64,000 bases of DNA from the NCBI GenBank assembly GCA_024743315.1, contig JANSWU010000002.1, positions 62,001 to 126,000 on the forward strand. The letters are read 5' to 3'. The notes under the pieces are model-generated. The model was not told where the DNA came from. It saw nothing but the letters and a program-made list of their open reading frames with translations, and made no database searches. This DNA is from Hyphomonadaceae bacterium. Its GTDB lineage: Bacteria > Pseudomonadota > Alphaproteobacteria > Caulobacterales > Hyphomonadaceae. The position numbers were made by a program, and so were the translations under genes. This document shows, in pieces, positions 19,029 to 28,706 of this stretch (positions are counted from its first letter, which is position 1; the number at the start of each line of letters is the position of its first letter).

Positions 19029-21941
19029 CTAGTAAGTCGCGCGAACGCCGAGTTGGTAGCGCGCACCTGTGTCTGAATATGTCAGGAACCGGTTCTCGAA
19101 GCGTGAGAAGTCACGCGTATCTTCGTCCGTGATATTGATGCCTTCGAAGAAGATCTGGAACCGCTCGCCAACATCATATGAGGCCGAGAAGTCGAGCTGA
19201 CCAAAGGCTTCACGCGTGCGTGGTTCTGAGAAATTCGAGAAGCACTGGAATAGGAACTCGTCGCGATAATTATAAGCAAGACGGGCTGAGATTCCGTCTT
19301 TTTCATAGAAACCACTCAGGTTGAACGAGTGCGGCGACAGACCGTTATAGTCACAGTCAGATGCCCCCGATCCTTCAGCCCGATCGATATTGCTGGTCAC
19401 ATAAGTGTAGTTCGCAGCCGCCCCGAGGCCGTCCCATGGCTCAGGCAATTGATCGAAGGTCCGCTGATACGCGACTTCAAGACCTGTAATCGAGCCGGTT
19501 TCACCGTTCCGAGTGCGGGTGTCCTGGAAGTCGACATTGACCAGGATCGGGTCAGGACCGGTTGGGTTTTGCGGGTTTCCGACAGGGATCTGAACCTGTC
19601 CTGCAACCGGCAAGGTCTGGGCTTCGAGGAAGTTCTCAAAATCCTTGTAAAAGGCTGCAACCGAGAAATAGCTCACATCATCGAAATACCATTCGAAGGA
19701 GGCGTCCCAGTTCGAAGACTCAAAGGCTTCGAGAGTCGGGTTGCCACCGCCAGAAACCGGGGCATTAGAGCGACCGCCAAAAGTGTTGTTCACCCCCAGC
19801 GCTGTCAGCGTCGGACGGGTCACAGTCTCGGAGAAGCTGAACCGAACGATCGTGTCTTCTGTTGGCTCCAGCTTGATGTTCGCAGAAGGCAGGAAGTTGA
19901 TGTAATCGTTCGAGACAGACACTGCCGTGGTTGGTCCGAAATCGACGAGCAGCTGGGTATCTCCCGGCGTCTCGCGGAATTGCAGCACCGGCTGGTCAAA
20001 GCCGCTGGAAACCACATCGGTCTGTGCCAGGCGGAACCCGAAATTGGCCGACCAAGGCAGCTCACCGCCAAAATCGCCTTCCCATTCCGTATTCGCGTAA
20101 AAGGCCGTGATCTGTTCTTCAACGCCGAAGCTGCCACCCGGGTTGAAGGCGGGTGTGTAGAAGCCAAAGACCGAATTGCCTGCCGCATCGCGGCGCGCGA
20201 TCAGGTCGGCATCATTGGCGGCCCGAGCCGCACCGGTCAGCCCGTTGCGGTTTGGATCGGTGATGTTGGCAGTGTCGTTCAATTCGGCAAAGGCGTCGGC
20301 GATCGAAAAGCCCAGGATTTGACTTGGAACCGAACCGGACCCGCTGGCATCGCTCAGGAAACCGTCAAAGGAGAACGGGCTTAGAATGCCTGGATTCTGC
20401 AGCGCGACATTGTAGCCGCAATAAGCACAGAAAATGTCGCCGCCCTGTGAGGGTGAGAAATTGGTGAAATTGTCCCGTGTCTTTTCGCGATCCGTATAGC
20501 TTGCGCCAAAGGCGATCGCAGATAATGGCCCGCGATTGATCGACCAGCGACCATCGGCGGCGAATTCCATCACATCATCTTCGACCATGTTGCGTTCAAC
20601 ATTGACGAAGTGCAGGCGCTGGATCGACGTATCGGTCAGGCCAGACAGGTTTGTGATGGTCGAAATGCCATCATTGTTGGGCAGCTGGATGAGCGGCGAT
20701 GTCGGGGCCAGGGCGCCAATCACGATGAATGGATTGGTGCCATCGCGCTGAGCGTTGGACGCCGAGACATCAAACTCAAGAGACAGGCTGTCAGAGACAT
20801 CCCATTCCAGGTTGCCGCCAATCATATAGGTTTCAGCCAGGCGATTGTTCGAGGTGACGACATTGTCGTTTTGAGACAGGCCGACGGTTGCCGCGATGGC
20901 GGGGTTGCGCGCGGCAAAGTCTTCGCCTGGCCGGCTGAACGACACGACTGTCCCATTTGCATCGATCACGGGATCAATGAAAGGCGGGCTGAAGAAGCCC
21001 GAGAACTGTGTCGCGAAGGATTGCACGTCAAACTCTGTGTACAGCCCATCGAGCGTGAAGGTCATGCGATCATTCGGGCGGAATTGAGCGGCGCCATTCA
21101 CCGTCAGTCGCTCGCGATCCTGAATGTCGCGGCTGTGAACCACTTGTTGTTGCACACGAGCGCCATCCGGGAGTGCGCCGATTGTGGTCAAGCCGGTCGA
21201 GCCTTCAGGTGCCAGGACGGCCGGATCGCCGCTGCGCAGTGCATAACCATTGGTAAACGAGCTGTCTTCCTGAACAGCGCGGTCCGAATAAGACGCCCCG
21301 AGCAGAAAGCCGAACGAATTGTCGGCATTGGTCCAGGAGCCGACGGCGGTTAGATCCGGGCTCACGTCTTCGCGCAGCGTGTCATACGTGCCGGCGGCAG
21401 AAACCGTGAAGCTTGTGCCGGGGCGATCGAATGGACGCGCGGTGACGACATTCACGGTCGAGCCGATGCCGCCAGACTGAAGGTTAGGCGTTGCGGTTTT
21501 GAAGACTTCGGCGCGTTGGATAATGTCGGATGACAGAACATCAAACGAGAATTCACGGCCGTCATTATCCGTCGCAATCGTGCGGCCATTTAGCAGCACC
21601 GTATTAAACTCTGGGCCGAGGCCACGCACGGTGATGAACTGACCTTCGCCACCAGAGCGGTCGATGGCGACGCCGGTAATGCGCTGTAGGGATTCCGCGA
21701 CATTTGCGTCGGGAAACTTGCCGACATCTTCGGCCGAAACGGCATCTACAATCTGGTTCGAGTCGCGCTTCACATCGAGCGAGGCTTTCAGGCTGCCACG
21801 AATGCCTTTGACCGTGACCGTCTGTAGGGTGCGTTCCTCGGCCGCTTCCTCCGTGCTCGCGCCGTCTTGGGCGAGTGCGTTCGTCCCGCACATGAGGGCG
21901 GCCACGCTGGCCCCGACAATGATCTTTGTTTTGTGTCCCAT
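19029..21941 (-). CDS. TonB-dependent receptor, Caulobacter/Xanthomonas carbohydrate type
   Basis: Outer-membrane active transporter of 970 aa. It has a cleavable signal (ends GTNALAQ), a TonB-box-like LQTVTVKG, then the plug domain (SAEDVGKFPDANVAESLQRITGVAIDR ... ITVRGLGPEFNTVLLNGR) and a long beta-barrel ending in an aromatic residue (GVRATY). The plug matches the TonB-Xanth-Caul group, whose characterised members mostly move carbohydrates. The SD GGAGGAAATA is excellent. It follows glpD by 61 bp and precedes the SSS transporter, so glpD, receptor and symporter look co-transcribed. That position makes it the likely outer-membrane route for the galactoside. Confidence 0.92.
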   Translation of the reverse strand: MGHKTKIIVGASVAALMCGTNALAQDGASTEEAAEERTLQTVTVKGIRGSLKASLDVKRDSNQIVDAVSAEDVGKFPDANVAESLQRITGVAIDRSGGEGQFITVRGLGPEFNTVLLNGRTIATDNDGREFSFDVLSSDIIQRAEVFKTATPNLQSGGIGSTVNVVTARPFDRPGTSFTVSAAGTYDTLREDVSPDLTAVGSWTNADNSFGFLLGASYSDRAVQEDSSFTNGYALRSGDPAVLAPEGSTGLTTIGALPDGARVQQQVVHSRDIQDRERLTVNGAAQFRPNDRMTFTLDGLYTEFDVQSFATQFSGFFSPPFIDPVIDANGTVVSFSRPGEDFAARNPAIAATVGLSQNDNVVTSNNRLAETYMIGGNLEWDVSDSLSLEFDVSASNAQRDGTNPFIVIGALAPTSPLIQLPNNDGISTITNLSGLTDTSIQRLHFVNVERNMVEDDVMEFAADGRWSINRGPLSAIAFGASYTDREKTRDNFTNFSPSQGGDIFCAYCGYNVALQNPGILSPFSFDGFLSDASGSGSVPSQILGFSIADAFAELNDTANITDPNRNGLTGAARAANDADLIARRDAAGNSVFGFYTPAFNPGGSFGVEEQITAFYANTEWEGDFGGELPWSANFGFRLAQTDVVSSGFDQPVLQFRETPGDTQLLVDFGPTTAVSVSNDYINFLPSANIKLEPTEDTIVRFSFSETVTRPTLTALGVNNTFGGRSNAPVSGGGNPTLEAFESSNWDASFEWYFDDVSYFSVAAFYKDFENFLEAQTLPVAGQVQIPVGNPQNPTGPDPILVNVDFQDTRTRNGETGSITGLEVAYQRTFDQLPEPWDGLGAAANYTYVTSNIDRAEGSGASDCDYNGLSPHSFNLSGFYEKDGISARLAYNYRDEFLFQCFSNFSEPRTREAFGQLDFSASYDVGERFQIFFEGINITDEDTRDFSRFENRFLTYSDTGARYQLGVRATY

Positions 21942-22002
21942 TATTTCCTCCTATGAATCTTTTTTAGTTTGGTCTTGGAGATGCCAGGACGGGCATCGAT
22001 AG

Positions 22003-23493
22003 TTACGCCACGAGCCGGTTTTCAAACTGGTCTCGCAGCGCTGAAATCTGGTCTGTGGACAGGTGCAGGCCGAGCTTTGTGCGACGTTGCAAAATGTCCT
22101 CTGGTGTGCGCGCGAATTCGCGCTCAATCAGATAATCAACCTCCTTCTGATAAAGCCCGGCGCCATAATGGTGGCCGAGATCTGATAAGTTTTGCGCCGA
22201 ACCGAGCACCTGATCGATGCGCGTCCCATGGGTGCGGGCCAGCCGGTGCAACGTGTTCGGATCGAGCCAAGGAAAAGCCGTTTGGCAGGCCTGCTCAAAG
22301 CGCTCGAAATCAGCGTCCGGAATATCGCCCCCCGGCAGCGCGACCTTTGCAGTCCACGGCGACTGCGCGTTTGGCAGAACGTATTTGAGCTGTTTCAGGG
22401 CGTCTTCGGCGAGCTTGCGATAGGTGGTGATTTTGCCGCCAATGACGGACAGCATTGGTGCCGCGCCGTGGTGCTGTAGCTTGAGCACATAGTCGCGCGT
22501 GACCGAGGATGCGTCTTCGGCCTGATCTTCGAAAAGCGGGCGAACACCGGAATAGGTCGAAATGACATCGCTCGGCGTAATCTGTTGCTTGAAATAGTCA
22601 TTGCTGACCGCGCAGAGATATTGGATCTCTTCGGCTGAGGCCTCGACCTGATTGAGGTCGTCTTCGAAGGGCAAGTCGGTTGTGCCGATCAAAGTGAAGC
22701 GACCTTCCTCATACGGAATCGCAAAAATGATCCGTCCATCACCCGCCTGGAAGATGAAACAACGCTCATCATCAAACAGACTTGGCACGATGATGTGGCT
22801 GCCTTTAACCAGCCGAACTTGCGGGGCGTTGCTGCGCGTGCCGGCCTGGCCCGCGACACGATCGACCCAGGGTCCGGCCGCATTGATGACAACCTTTGCG
22901 TCGACTGTCATATCGGCGCGGCCATCGATACGAAGCTTGGCGCGCCAAGTGCCTCCATTCGGGTCGAGCGCCACGCACTCTGTGCGGGTCATGATCGTCG
23001 CGCCGCGTTCGCTCGCGTCCATCGCGTTGAGGACGACCAGGCGGGCATCCTCGACCCAGCAATCAGAATATTCAAAGCCTTTTTGAAACCGGTCCTGGAG
23101 GGGGGCAAAGACCCGGCTCGTCTTGCGACTCAAGCTCTTGGTTGCGGGCAGTAATTTGCGACCGCCAAGATGGTCATAGAAAAACAGGCCAAGACGCAGG
23201 AGCCAGGATGGCCGCAAGTCTTGATGATGCGGCAGGACGAATCGCAATGGCCAGATAATGTGCGGCGCTGCTTTGAGCAGTGTCTCACGTTCGATCAGCG
23301 CTTTGCGCACCAGTGCGAAGTCATAATGCTCAAGATAGCGCAGACCGCCATGAATGAGTTTGGTGCTGGCGGAAGATGTATGTGAAGCGAGATCGTCTTT
23401 CTCGCACAGCAAGACCTTGAGACCACGCCCCGCCGCGTCGCGGGCAATACCTGCGCCATTAATGCCGCCACCAATGATCAGGATGTCGTACAA
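22003..23493 (-). CDS. glpD: aerobic FAD-dependent glycerol-3-phosphate dehydrogenase
   Basis: Oxidises glycerol-3-phosphate to dihydroxyacetone phosphate at the membrane, passing electrons to quinone. The FAD-binding motif DILIIGGGINGAGIARDAAG starts at residue 3, followed by SSASTKLIHGGLRYLE as in E. coli GlpD; the C-terminal domain is complete (496 aa). The start is a TTG (GGCAGGGACG upstream); the frame is closed by a stop above it, leaving no ATG. It diverges from glpK across 221 bp that hold GlpR-type operators, the nearest 46 bp from this start. It heads a leftward operon with the TonB receptor and symporter. Confidence 0.95.
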   Translation of the reverse strand: MYDILIIGGGINGAGIARDAAGRGLKVLLCEKDDLASHTSSASTKLIHGGLRYLEHYDFALVRKALIERETLLKAAPHIIWPLRFVLPHHQDLRPSWLLRLGLFFYDHLGGRKLLPATKSLSRKTSRVFAPLQDRFQKGFEYSDCWVEDARLVVLNAMDASERGATIMTRTECVALDPNGGTWRAKLRIDGRADMTVDAKVVINAAGPWVDRVAGQAGTRSNAPQVRLVKGSHIIVPSLFDDERCFIFQAGDGRIIFAIPYEEGRFTLIGTTDLPFEDDLNQVEASAEEIQYLCAVSNDYFKQQITPSDVISTYSGVRPLFEDQAEDASSVTRDYVLKLQHHGAAPMLSVIGGKITTYRKLAEDALKQLKYVLPNAQSPWTAKVALPGGDIPDADFERFEQACQTAFPWLDPNTLHRLARTHGTRIDQVLGSAQNLSDLGHHYGAGLYQKEVDYLIEREFARTPEDILQRRTKLGLHLSTDQISALRDQFENRLVA

Positions 23494-23538
23494 CGTCCCT
23501 GCCTTCTTTGCTCGCCATCTTCATAATCAGACTTTTAA

Positions 23539-23554
23539 TGTTCGTAAACGATAA
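23539..23554. promoter_or_regulatory. predicted GlpR operator, glpD side
   Basis: TGTTCG-TAAA-CGATAA, an imperfect 6-4-6 repeat 46 bp upstream of glpD. A related half-site, TAAACGAATA, lies at 23566-23575. Both share the core of the perfect site at 23631-23646. Confidence 0.6.
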
Positions 23555-23630
23555 AAATTAGCGCGTAAACGAATATTTGAATACGTTGCGACGATGTCAT
23601 ATTCGATGCTGCACTGCGCAATAGGGTTTG

Positions 23631-23646
23631 TGTTCGAAAACGAACA
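23631..23646. promoter_or_regulatory. predicted GlpR operator, glpK side
   Basis: TGTTCG-AAAA-CGAACA is a perfect 6-4-6 inverted repeat, 68 bp upstream of the glpK GTG. The TTCG-N4-CGAA core is that of E. coli GlpR operators. It is the best operator in the window and anchors the reading of the weaker sites. Confidence 0.75.
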
Positions 23647-23714
23647 TTTCTTGTGAATGGGTCTTGTGCCTGCCCGCAAAAACCGGCTAGCGTCTCCAAA
23701 ACTGGGAGGAAATC

Positions 23715-25205
23715 GTGTCGGCTGCTGATCTCATTCTTGTTATTGACGAGGGAACTACCTCGACCCGGGCGATTGTTTTTGATCAGTCCTTTGCGCCTGT
23801 TTCGCAAGCGCAGGAAGAGGTGTCTCTGACATATCCCGCAGACGGATGGGTTGAGCAGGATGGTGAAGACATCTGGCAAAAGACGCTGGCCGTGTGTCGC
23901 ACCGCAATCGAGGCAGCGGGGGGCGTCGATCGGATTGCCGGCATTGGCATTACCAATCAGCGCGAAACCACATTGGTCTGGGATCGCGAAACCGGCATTC
24001 CAATCGCCCCGGCAATCGTCTGGCAGGACCGTCGCACCGCGAATGTCTGTGCCCTGTTGAGAGAGCAAGGGCACGAAGCGGCCGTTCAGGCCGAGACGGG
24101 CTTGCTCATAGATCCCTATTTCTCCGGCACCAAAGTCTCCTGGTTGCTGAACCAGGTCGAAGGCGCACGGGCAGATGCTTTGGCGGGGAAATTGGCCTTT
24201 GGTACTGTCGACGCATTTTTGATCTGGCGGCTGACGGGCGGCCGAGTGCATACCACCGACGTCACCAATGCCTCGCGCACTCTGCTATATCCGTTGAGTG
24301 TCGAGCCAGGAACGCGCTGGTCGCAAAACATGCTCGATCTGTTGGATGTTCCGGCCTCGCTTTTGCCGGAGGTGAAATCTTCCGGGGCAAAGTTCGGTGA
24401 AACCGATCCGGATCTGTTCGGCCGGGCCATTCCCATCTTGTCAGCCATAGGCGACCAGCAGGCGGCTTTGGTTGGGCAAGCCTGCCTATCACCGGGGACG
24501 GCTAAAATCACCTACGGCACAGGCGCGTTCCTGGTTGCCAATACCGGTTATGAGCGTCCCGCCTCCGCCAATCGATTGCTCGGGACGATCGGTTATTCGA
24601 TCGAGGGCGGCGGGGAGGCCTATGCGATTGAGGGGGCGATCTTCAATGCCGGGACCGTGGTGCAATGGCTGCGCGACGATCTCGGCCTGATTTCAAATGC
24701 CGCCGAAAGCGAGGCGCGCGCGGCCGAGCTTTCAGACAATGGCGGGGTCTATCTGGTGCCAGCCTTTACCGGGCTCGGCGCGCCGCATTGGGATGCCGAT
24801 GCGCGCGGGACAATTACCGGCCTGACGCGCGGGGCGGGTGCTGATCACATTGTTCGCGCGGGCCTGGAAGCGGCGGCGTATCAGACCCATGATCTGCTCG
24901 AAGCCTTTGCTGCCGATGGCGCAGAGGTCGGGTTATTGCGGGTCGATGGCGGCATGGCGGCGAATGATTGGCTGATGCAATTCATCGCCGATATTTGCGG
25001 GCGTCCGGTTGAGCGTCCCGACTTTATGGAGATGACAGCGCTCGGGGCGGCGGCCCTGGCCGGTATGCAGCTCGGATGTCTGAGCCAAGAAGACTGGGCG
25101 GCGCGACGGGCCCCGGGGCGCCGCTTCGAGCCCCGCATGGATTCAGAGACCCGGGGCGATTTGTTGGCGGGGTGGCGCAGGGCGCTGCACCAGACGCTCG
25201 CTTAA
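23715..25205 (+). CDS. glpK: glycerol kinase
   Basis: FGGY-family kinase making glycerol-3-phosphate. The N-terminus LVIDEGTTSTRAIVFD, the substrate loop GITNQRETTLVWDRETG, WQDRRT and the late VDGGMAANDWLMQFIADI are all typical; 496 aa is full length. The start is GTG with GGGAGGAAATC upstream. It is the rightward partner of glpD in a divergent pair under GlpR-type operators. No glpF facilitator is nearby, which fits glycerol being released inside the cell. Its stop shares bases with the putA stop on the other strand. Confidence 0.96.
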   Translation: MSAADLILVIDEGTTSTRAIVFDQSFAPVSQAQEEVSLTYPADGWVEQDGEDIWQKTLAVCRTAIEAAGGVDRIAGIGITNQRETTLVWDRETGIPIAPAIVWQDRRTANVCALLREQGHEAAVQAETGLLIDPYFSGTKVSWLLNQVEGARADALAGKLAFGTVDAFLIWRLTGGRVHTTDVTNASRTLLYPLSVEPGTRWSQNMLDLLDVPASLLPEVKSSGAKFGETDPDLFGRAIPILSAIGDQQAALVGQACLSPGTAKITYGTGAFLVANTGYERPASANRLLGTIGYSIEGGGEAYAIEGAIFNAGTVVQWLRDDLGLISNAAESEARAAELSDNGGVYLVPAFTGLGAPHWDADARGTITGLTRGAGADHIVRAGLEAAAYQTHDLLEAFAADGAEVGLLRVDGGMAANDWLMQFIADICGRPVERPDFMEMTALGAAALAGMQLGCLSQEDWAARRAPGRRFEPRMDSETRGDLLAGWRRALHQTLA

Positions 25206-28200
25206 ATCGACGCGAGCAAGCTGGCATTGCCGCCGGCCGCGGTCGTGTCAATTGTGATCACGCGTTCGAGCTGGAAGCGATACAGGTCATCGCTGGCTGA
25301 CAGCAGCGGCAGGATCGGGCCCTTGCGCCGCGCCAGCAAGGCGGCAATCTCGTCCCGTCGCTTTCCGTCTATTAAGACGCCGGCGAGCGCTGGGTTGTGC
25401 AGCGCCTTCGCCGCCTTTTCAGGGGTGGCTACGATCGGCTTGTTGCCAGTGGCTTTGACAATTGCAATTTGCGCCGCTAGGTCGCCTTGCGCATCGCCGC
25501 CAAGGCAAAGCAATTTGCCTCTCGGAAAGTGGCGTAATGTGTTCGTCTCCCCGGTCGGGCCGGGCAGACTGTGCTCCATTGTCAGTTCATCTCGGTTGGA
25601 TTCCGGGCCCCGAGATAGGCGCAACAAATAATTCGGGCCACCAGCTTTTGGGCCGGTGCCGGAGAGACCTTCGCCGCCAAAGGGTTGTTCGCCGACAATC
25701 GCACCAATCTGGTCGCGATTGATGTAGAGATTGCCGACTTTCGCCTGACGTGCGACGCGCTTCACGCGCGCATCGATCCGGGTATGAAGGCCCATGGTCA
25801 GGCCGAAGCCGAGCGCATTGATGTCCTTCAGCAGGCGATCAAGTTTCGAGCCTTTGAAGCGAACGAGATGCAAGACAGGGCCAAAGGTCTCATCCTTCAG
25901 ATCGGAGACCGAATTCACTTCAAAAGCAATTGGCGCCAGATAAGGCCCGTTAAGATCTGGGCAGGCAGGGGTGGTGCCAATCACCTGGAAGCGGGACTTC
26001 ATCTCTTCGATATAGACGGACAGCCGTTGATGTGCGGTCTCGTCAATGATCGGTCCGAGATCGCTCGAGATCTGATCGGACGGGCCGACTTTGAGCTGCT
26101 TCATGGCGCCCGATAGCATCTCGATAAAGGCGTCGGCGACATCGGCCTGGACGCAAACCAGGCGACTAGCCGAGCAGCGCTGTCCGGCACTTTGGAAAGC
26201 CGAGCGCACAACATCTTTGACGGACTGTTCCAGCAAAGCTGTCGAGTCGACAATCATCGCATTGATGCCGCCCGTCTCTGCGATCAGCGGGCAGTCGCCG
26301 CGCCCAGTGTCGGTCAGTGATTTTGCGATCTGCTTGGCGGTTTGAGTGGAGCCGGTAAAGCATACGCCTTTAATATGGGCCTGTTCGACCAGAGCGGCGC
26401 CGAGGCGTCCATCCCCAATGACCAGATGCAGCGCGTCATGCGGCAGTCCCGCTTCATACAGGCGGTCAACCGCTGCGATGGCAATTAGCGGCGTTTGTTC
26501 AGCGGGTTTGGCGATGACCGTGTTGCCGACGCTGAGGGCGGCGCCAACCTGGCCCATAAAAATCGCTAATGGGAAATTCCATGGACTAATGCAGGCAATC
26601 AGGCCGAGAGGGTCGCGTTCGATGACCCCGGATCGTTCTGCCTGATCGGCGTAATAATTCAGGAAATCCACGGCTTCGCGCAATTCAGCTTCCGCGTCGG
26701 GCCAAGTCTTGCCCGCCTCATGCACGCAGATTTGCATCAAATGCATGCGATCGCGTTCCAGTAGTTCGGCGGCGCGTCGCAATACGGTTCCGCGTTCGTT
26801 TGCGGCAAGGTCGGGCCAAGAACTCTGCGCGGCGCGGGTCGCCGCCGTCTCAATATCCTCGACCGTGCTCAAGCGCACGGTTCCAAGTCGAATGGCCCGA
26901 TCATTCGGGCTGCGCACTTCCTTCTGTTCGGCTTCCGCTGTCTGATCCGGCGATGATAATTCGGGCGGCGACAGGGCTTGCAAGCCATCCATCGTCGCAG
27001 CTTGCGTCAGATCAACGCCGCGCGCGACCCGCCGCGTTTCGTCACCGCGTCGGCGCGGATCCTGCAAGCGCGGATGGGGCGAGAAGCCGTGTTTCTGGGC
27101 CGTCGTGACCGGGTCTTCGGCCAAAGCGCGGATCGCCGTCTCATTATCCATAATCTGGTTCACGAACGAGGAATTGGCGCCGTTCTCGAGCAGGCGCCGC
27201 ACAAGATAGGGCAGCAGGTCCTTATGCTGTCCGACGGGCGCGTATGTGCGCGTTGCAAAACCATCTTCCAAGGCGAGGCGACGATGCAGGCCATCGCTCA
27301 TGCCGTGCAGGCGTTGGAACTCGAGGCTGCGACGGTCTCCGGCCAGGTGGGATATTGCCGCCGCCGTTTGCGCATTATGGGTGGCAAATTGCGGGTAGAT
27401 ATGATCGCCAAAGCCAAGCAATTCGCTGGCGCAGGCAAGGTAGGAAATGTCGGTATGCTCTTTGCGCGTAAACACCGGATATGTGTCCAGACCAAGCGTT
27501 TGTGCGCGTTTGATCTCGCTGTCCCAATAAGCCCCTTTTACGAGCCGGACCGTGATCTGACGGCGGTGCGTTTGGACGGCACTTGAAATCCATTGCAGGG
27601 CAGGGAGGGCGCGTTTCTGGTAGGCTTGAACGGCAAGCCCAAGACCGCCCCAGTCTGATCCACGATCTGCGGCCAAGAGGTGTTCGAAGACCTGCAGAGA
27701 GACTTCCAGTCGATCCGCTTCTTCGGCATCAACGGTCAGGCCGATATTGGCCGCTTTGGCGATGTCGCACAGCTCAAGCAGGCGGTCGGTCAGGGCAGGC
27801 ACACAGCGATCGCGCTGGGCGAGTTCATAGCGTGGGTGCAGGGCCGAGAGTTTGACCGACAGGGCGGGCGACTGGTGCAAGCTTTCGGCGCCTTTCGCCG
27901 TCGCGGCCAGGTGCGTGAGCGCGCGTTGATAGGCTTTGAAATAGCGCGTCGCGTCGTCAGCGGTCAGGGCGGCCTCGCCAAGCATGTCATAAGAATAGGT
28001 GGCGCCGTAATCGGACAGCGTCTCGGCGCGTTTGGTGGCGGCGTCGATTGAGGTGCCGAGGACGAAATGACGACCGAGCAGACCGATCGCACTACGCACG
28101 GCGGCAAGCGTCACGCGGTCGCCGAGGCGAGACAGCAGGTTTTGTCCAGTGGCGCCGCCCGTCGCTCTGATCCAGGTCTTGCAAAAGCTCAGTCCGATGG

Positions 28201-28576
28201 ATCCGAGCTTTACAAGCGCCTGGTCGGCACGAGCATGCGGCAGCCAGGTCCCGGCCAGGAGTTTGTCCCGAAGCAGCTGCGCGGCCGAGCCATTGTCCGG
28301 CGTGCGGATCAAGGACTCGGCCAGCCGCATTAGCAGGATGCCCTCCTGAGATGAGAGCGCATATTCTTTCAAAAAGGCGTCGACCGTGGCCGGCGATTCT
28401 GCGTCCTTGAGTAAGCCCAAGGTGAGGTCGCGCGCCCGTCTCTCGATCGCCGGATGATCAGAGACCTGCCGCGTAAACCGCGTTGCCAGCGACATGGTCA
28501 ATTCTGTCTCGTCCGCCAGGTAAGTGTGGCTGAGCGTGGCAAATTGGTCATCTGTGGCGTGCGAACTAAACGGCAT
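25202..28576 (-). CDS. putA: bifunctional proline dehydrogenase / P5C dehydrogenase
   Basis: Oxidises proline to glutamate in two channelled steps. The proline dehydrogenase barrel (about residues 100-460) carries TVRLVKGAYWDSEIKRAQ, IYPQFATHNAQT and RRLLENGANSSF. The aldehyde dehydrogenase half (about 560-1000) carries ISPWNFPLAIFMGQ, CFTGSTQTA, ETGGINAMI and the catalytic Cys in SAGQRCSASR. The N-terminus lacks the ribbon-helix-helix DNA-binding domain of trifunctional PutA, so it should not repress its own gene; the divergent Lrp gene probably does the regulating. The last 110 residues form the usual C-terminal extension. Length 1124 aa. Confidence 0.95.
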   Translation of the reverse strand: MPFSSHATDDQFATLSHTYLADETELTMSLATRFTRQVSDHPAIERRARDLTLGLLKDAESPATVDAFLKEYALSSQEGILLMRLAESLIRTPDNGSAAQLLRDKLLAGTWLPHARADQALVKLGSIGLSFCKTWIRATGGATGQNLLSRLGDRVTLAAVRSAIGLLGRHFVLGTSIDAATKRAETLSDYGATYSYDMLGEAALTADDATRYFKAYQRALTHLAATAKGAESLHQSPALSVKLSALHPRYELAQRDRCVPALTDRLLELCDIAKAANIGLTVDAEEADRLEVSLQVFEHLLAADRGSDWGGLGLAVQAYQKRALPALQWISSAVQTHRRQITVRLVKGAYWDSEIKRAQTLGLDTYPVFTRKEHTDISYLACASELLGFGDHIYPQFATHNAQTAAAISHLAGDRRSLEFQRLHGMSDGLHRRLALEDGFATRTYAPVGQHKDLLPYLVRRLLENGANSSFVNQIMDNETAIRALAEDPVTTAQKHGFSPHPRLQDPRRRGDETRRVARGVDLTQAATMDGLQALSPPELSSPDQTAEAEQKEVRSPNDRAIRLGTVRLSTVEDIETAATRAAQSSWPDLAANERGTVLRRAAELLERDRMHLMQICVHEAGKTWPDAEAELREAVDFLNYYADQAERSGVIERDPLGLIACISPWNFPLAIFMGQVGAALSVGNTVIAKPAEQTPLIAIAAVDRLYEAGLPHDALHLVIGDGRLGAALVEQAHIKGVCFTGSTQTAKQIAKSLTDTGRGDCPLIAETGGINAMIVDSTALLEQSVKDVVRSAFQSAGQRCSASRLVCVQADVADAFIEMLSGAMKQLKVGPSDQISSDLGPIIDETAHQRLSVYIEEMKSRFQVIGTTPACPDLNGPYLAPIAFEVNSVSDLKDETFGPVLHLVRFKGSKLDRLLKDINALGFGLTMGLHTRIDARVKRVARQAKVGNLYINRDQIGAIVGEQPFGGEGLSGTGPKAGGPNYLLRLSRGPESNRDELTMEHSLPGPTGETNTLRHFPRGKLLCLGGDAQGDLAAQIAIVKATGNKPIVATPEKAAKALHNPALAGVLIDGKRRDEIAALLARRKGPILPLLSASDDLYRFQLERVITIDTTAAGGNASLLASI

Positions 28577-28706
28577 AAGGTCTCCAGTCTGTTTGACCTA
28601 ATGTACCATGAGTTAAAGGTGATTTCGAGTTGAGATAATGGAATATTATAGATTGATATTACTTTTTAAGATATAAAAACAGATCAAACGGTCTAAGGGA
28701 GTGTTT
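28577..28706. promoter_or_regulatory. AT-rich divergent promoter region of putA and lrp-type gene
   Basis: A 130-bp gap between divergent genes with a strongly A/T-rich centre (about 28625-28685) unlike its surroundings. Lrp-type regulators favour such bendable DNA, and self- and target-regulation from the shared region is the common pattern. I cannot assign single boxes with confidence. Confidence 0.4.

Noticed and set aside
20610-21353. 247-residue plus-strand frame inside the TonB receptor
   Set aside because: Antisense shadow of the receptor, no Shine-Dalgarno and no recognisable domain.
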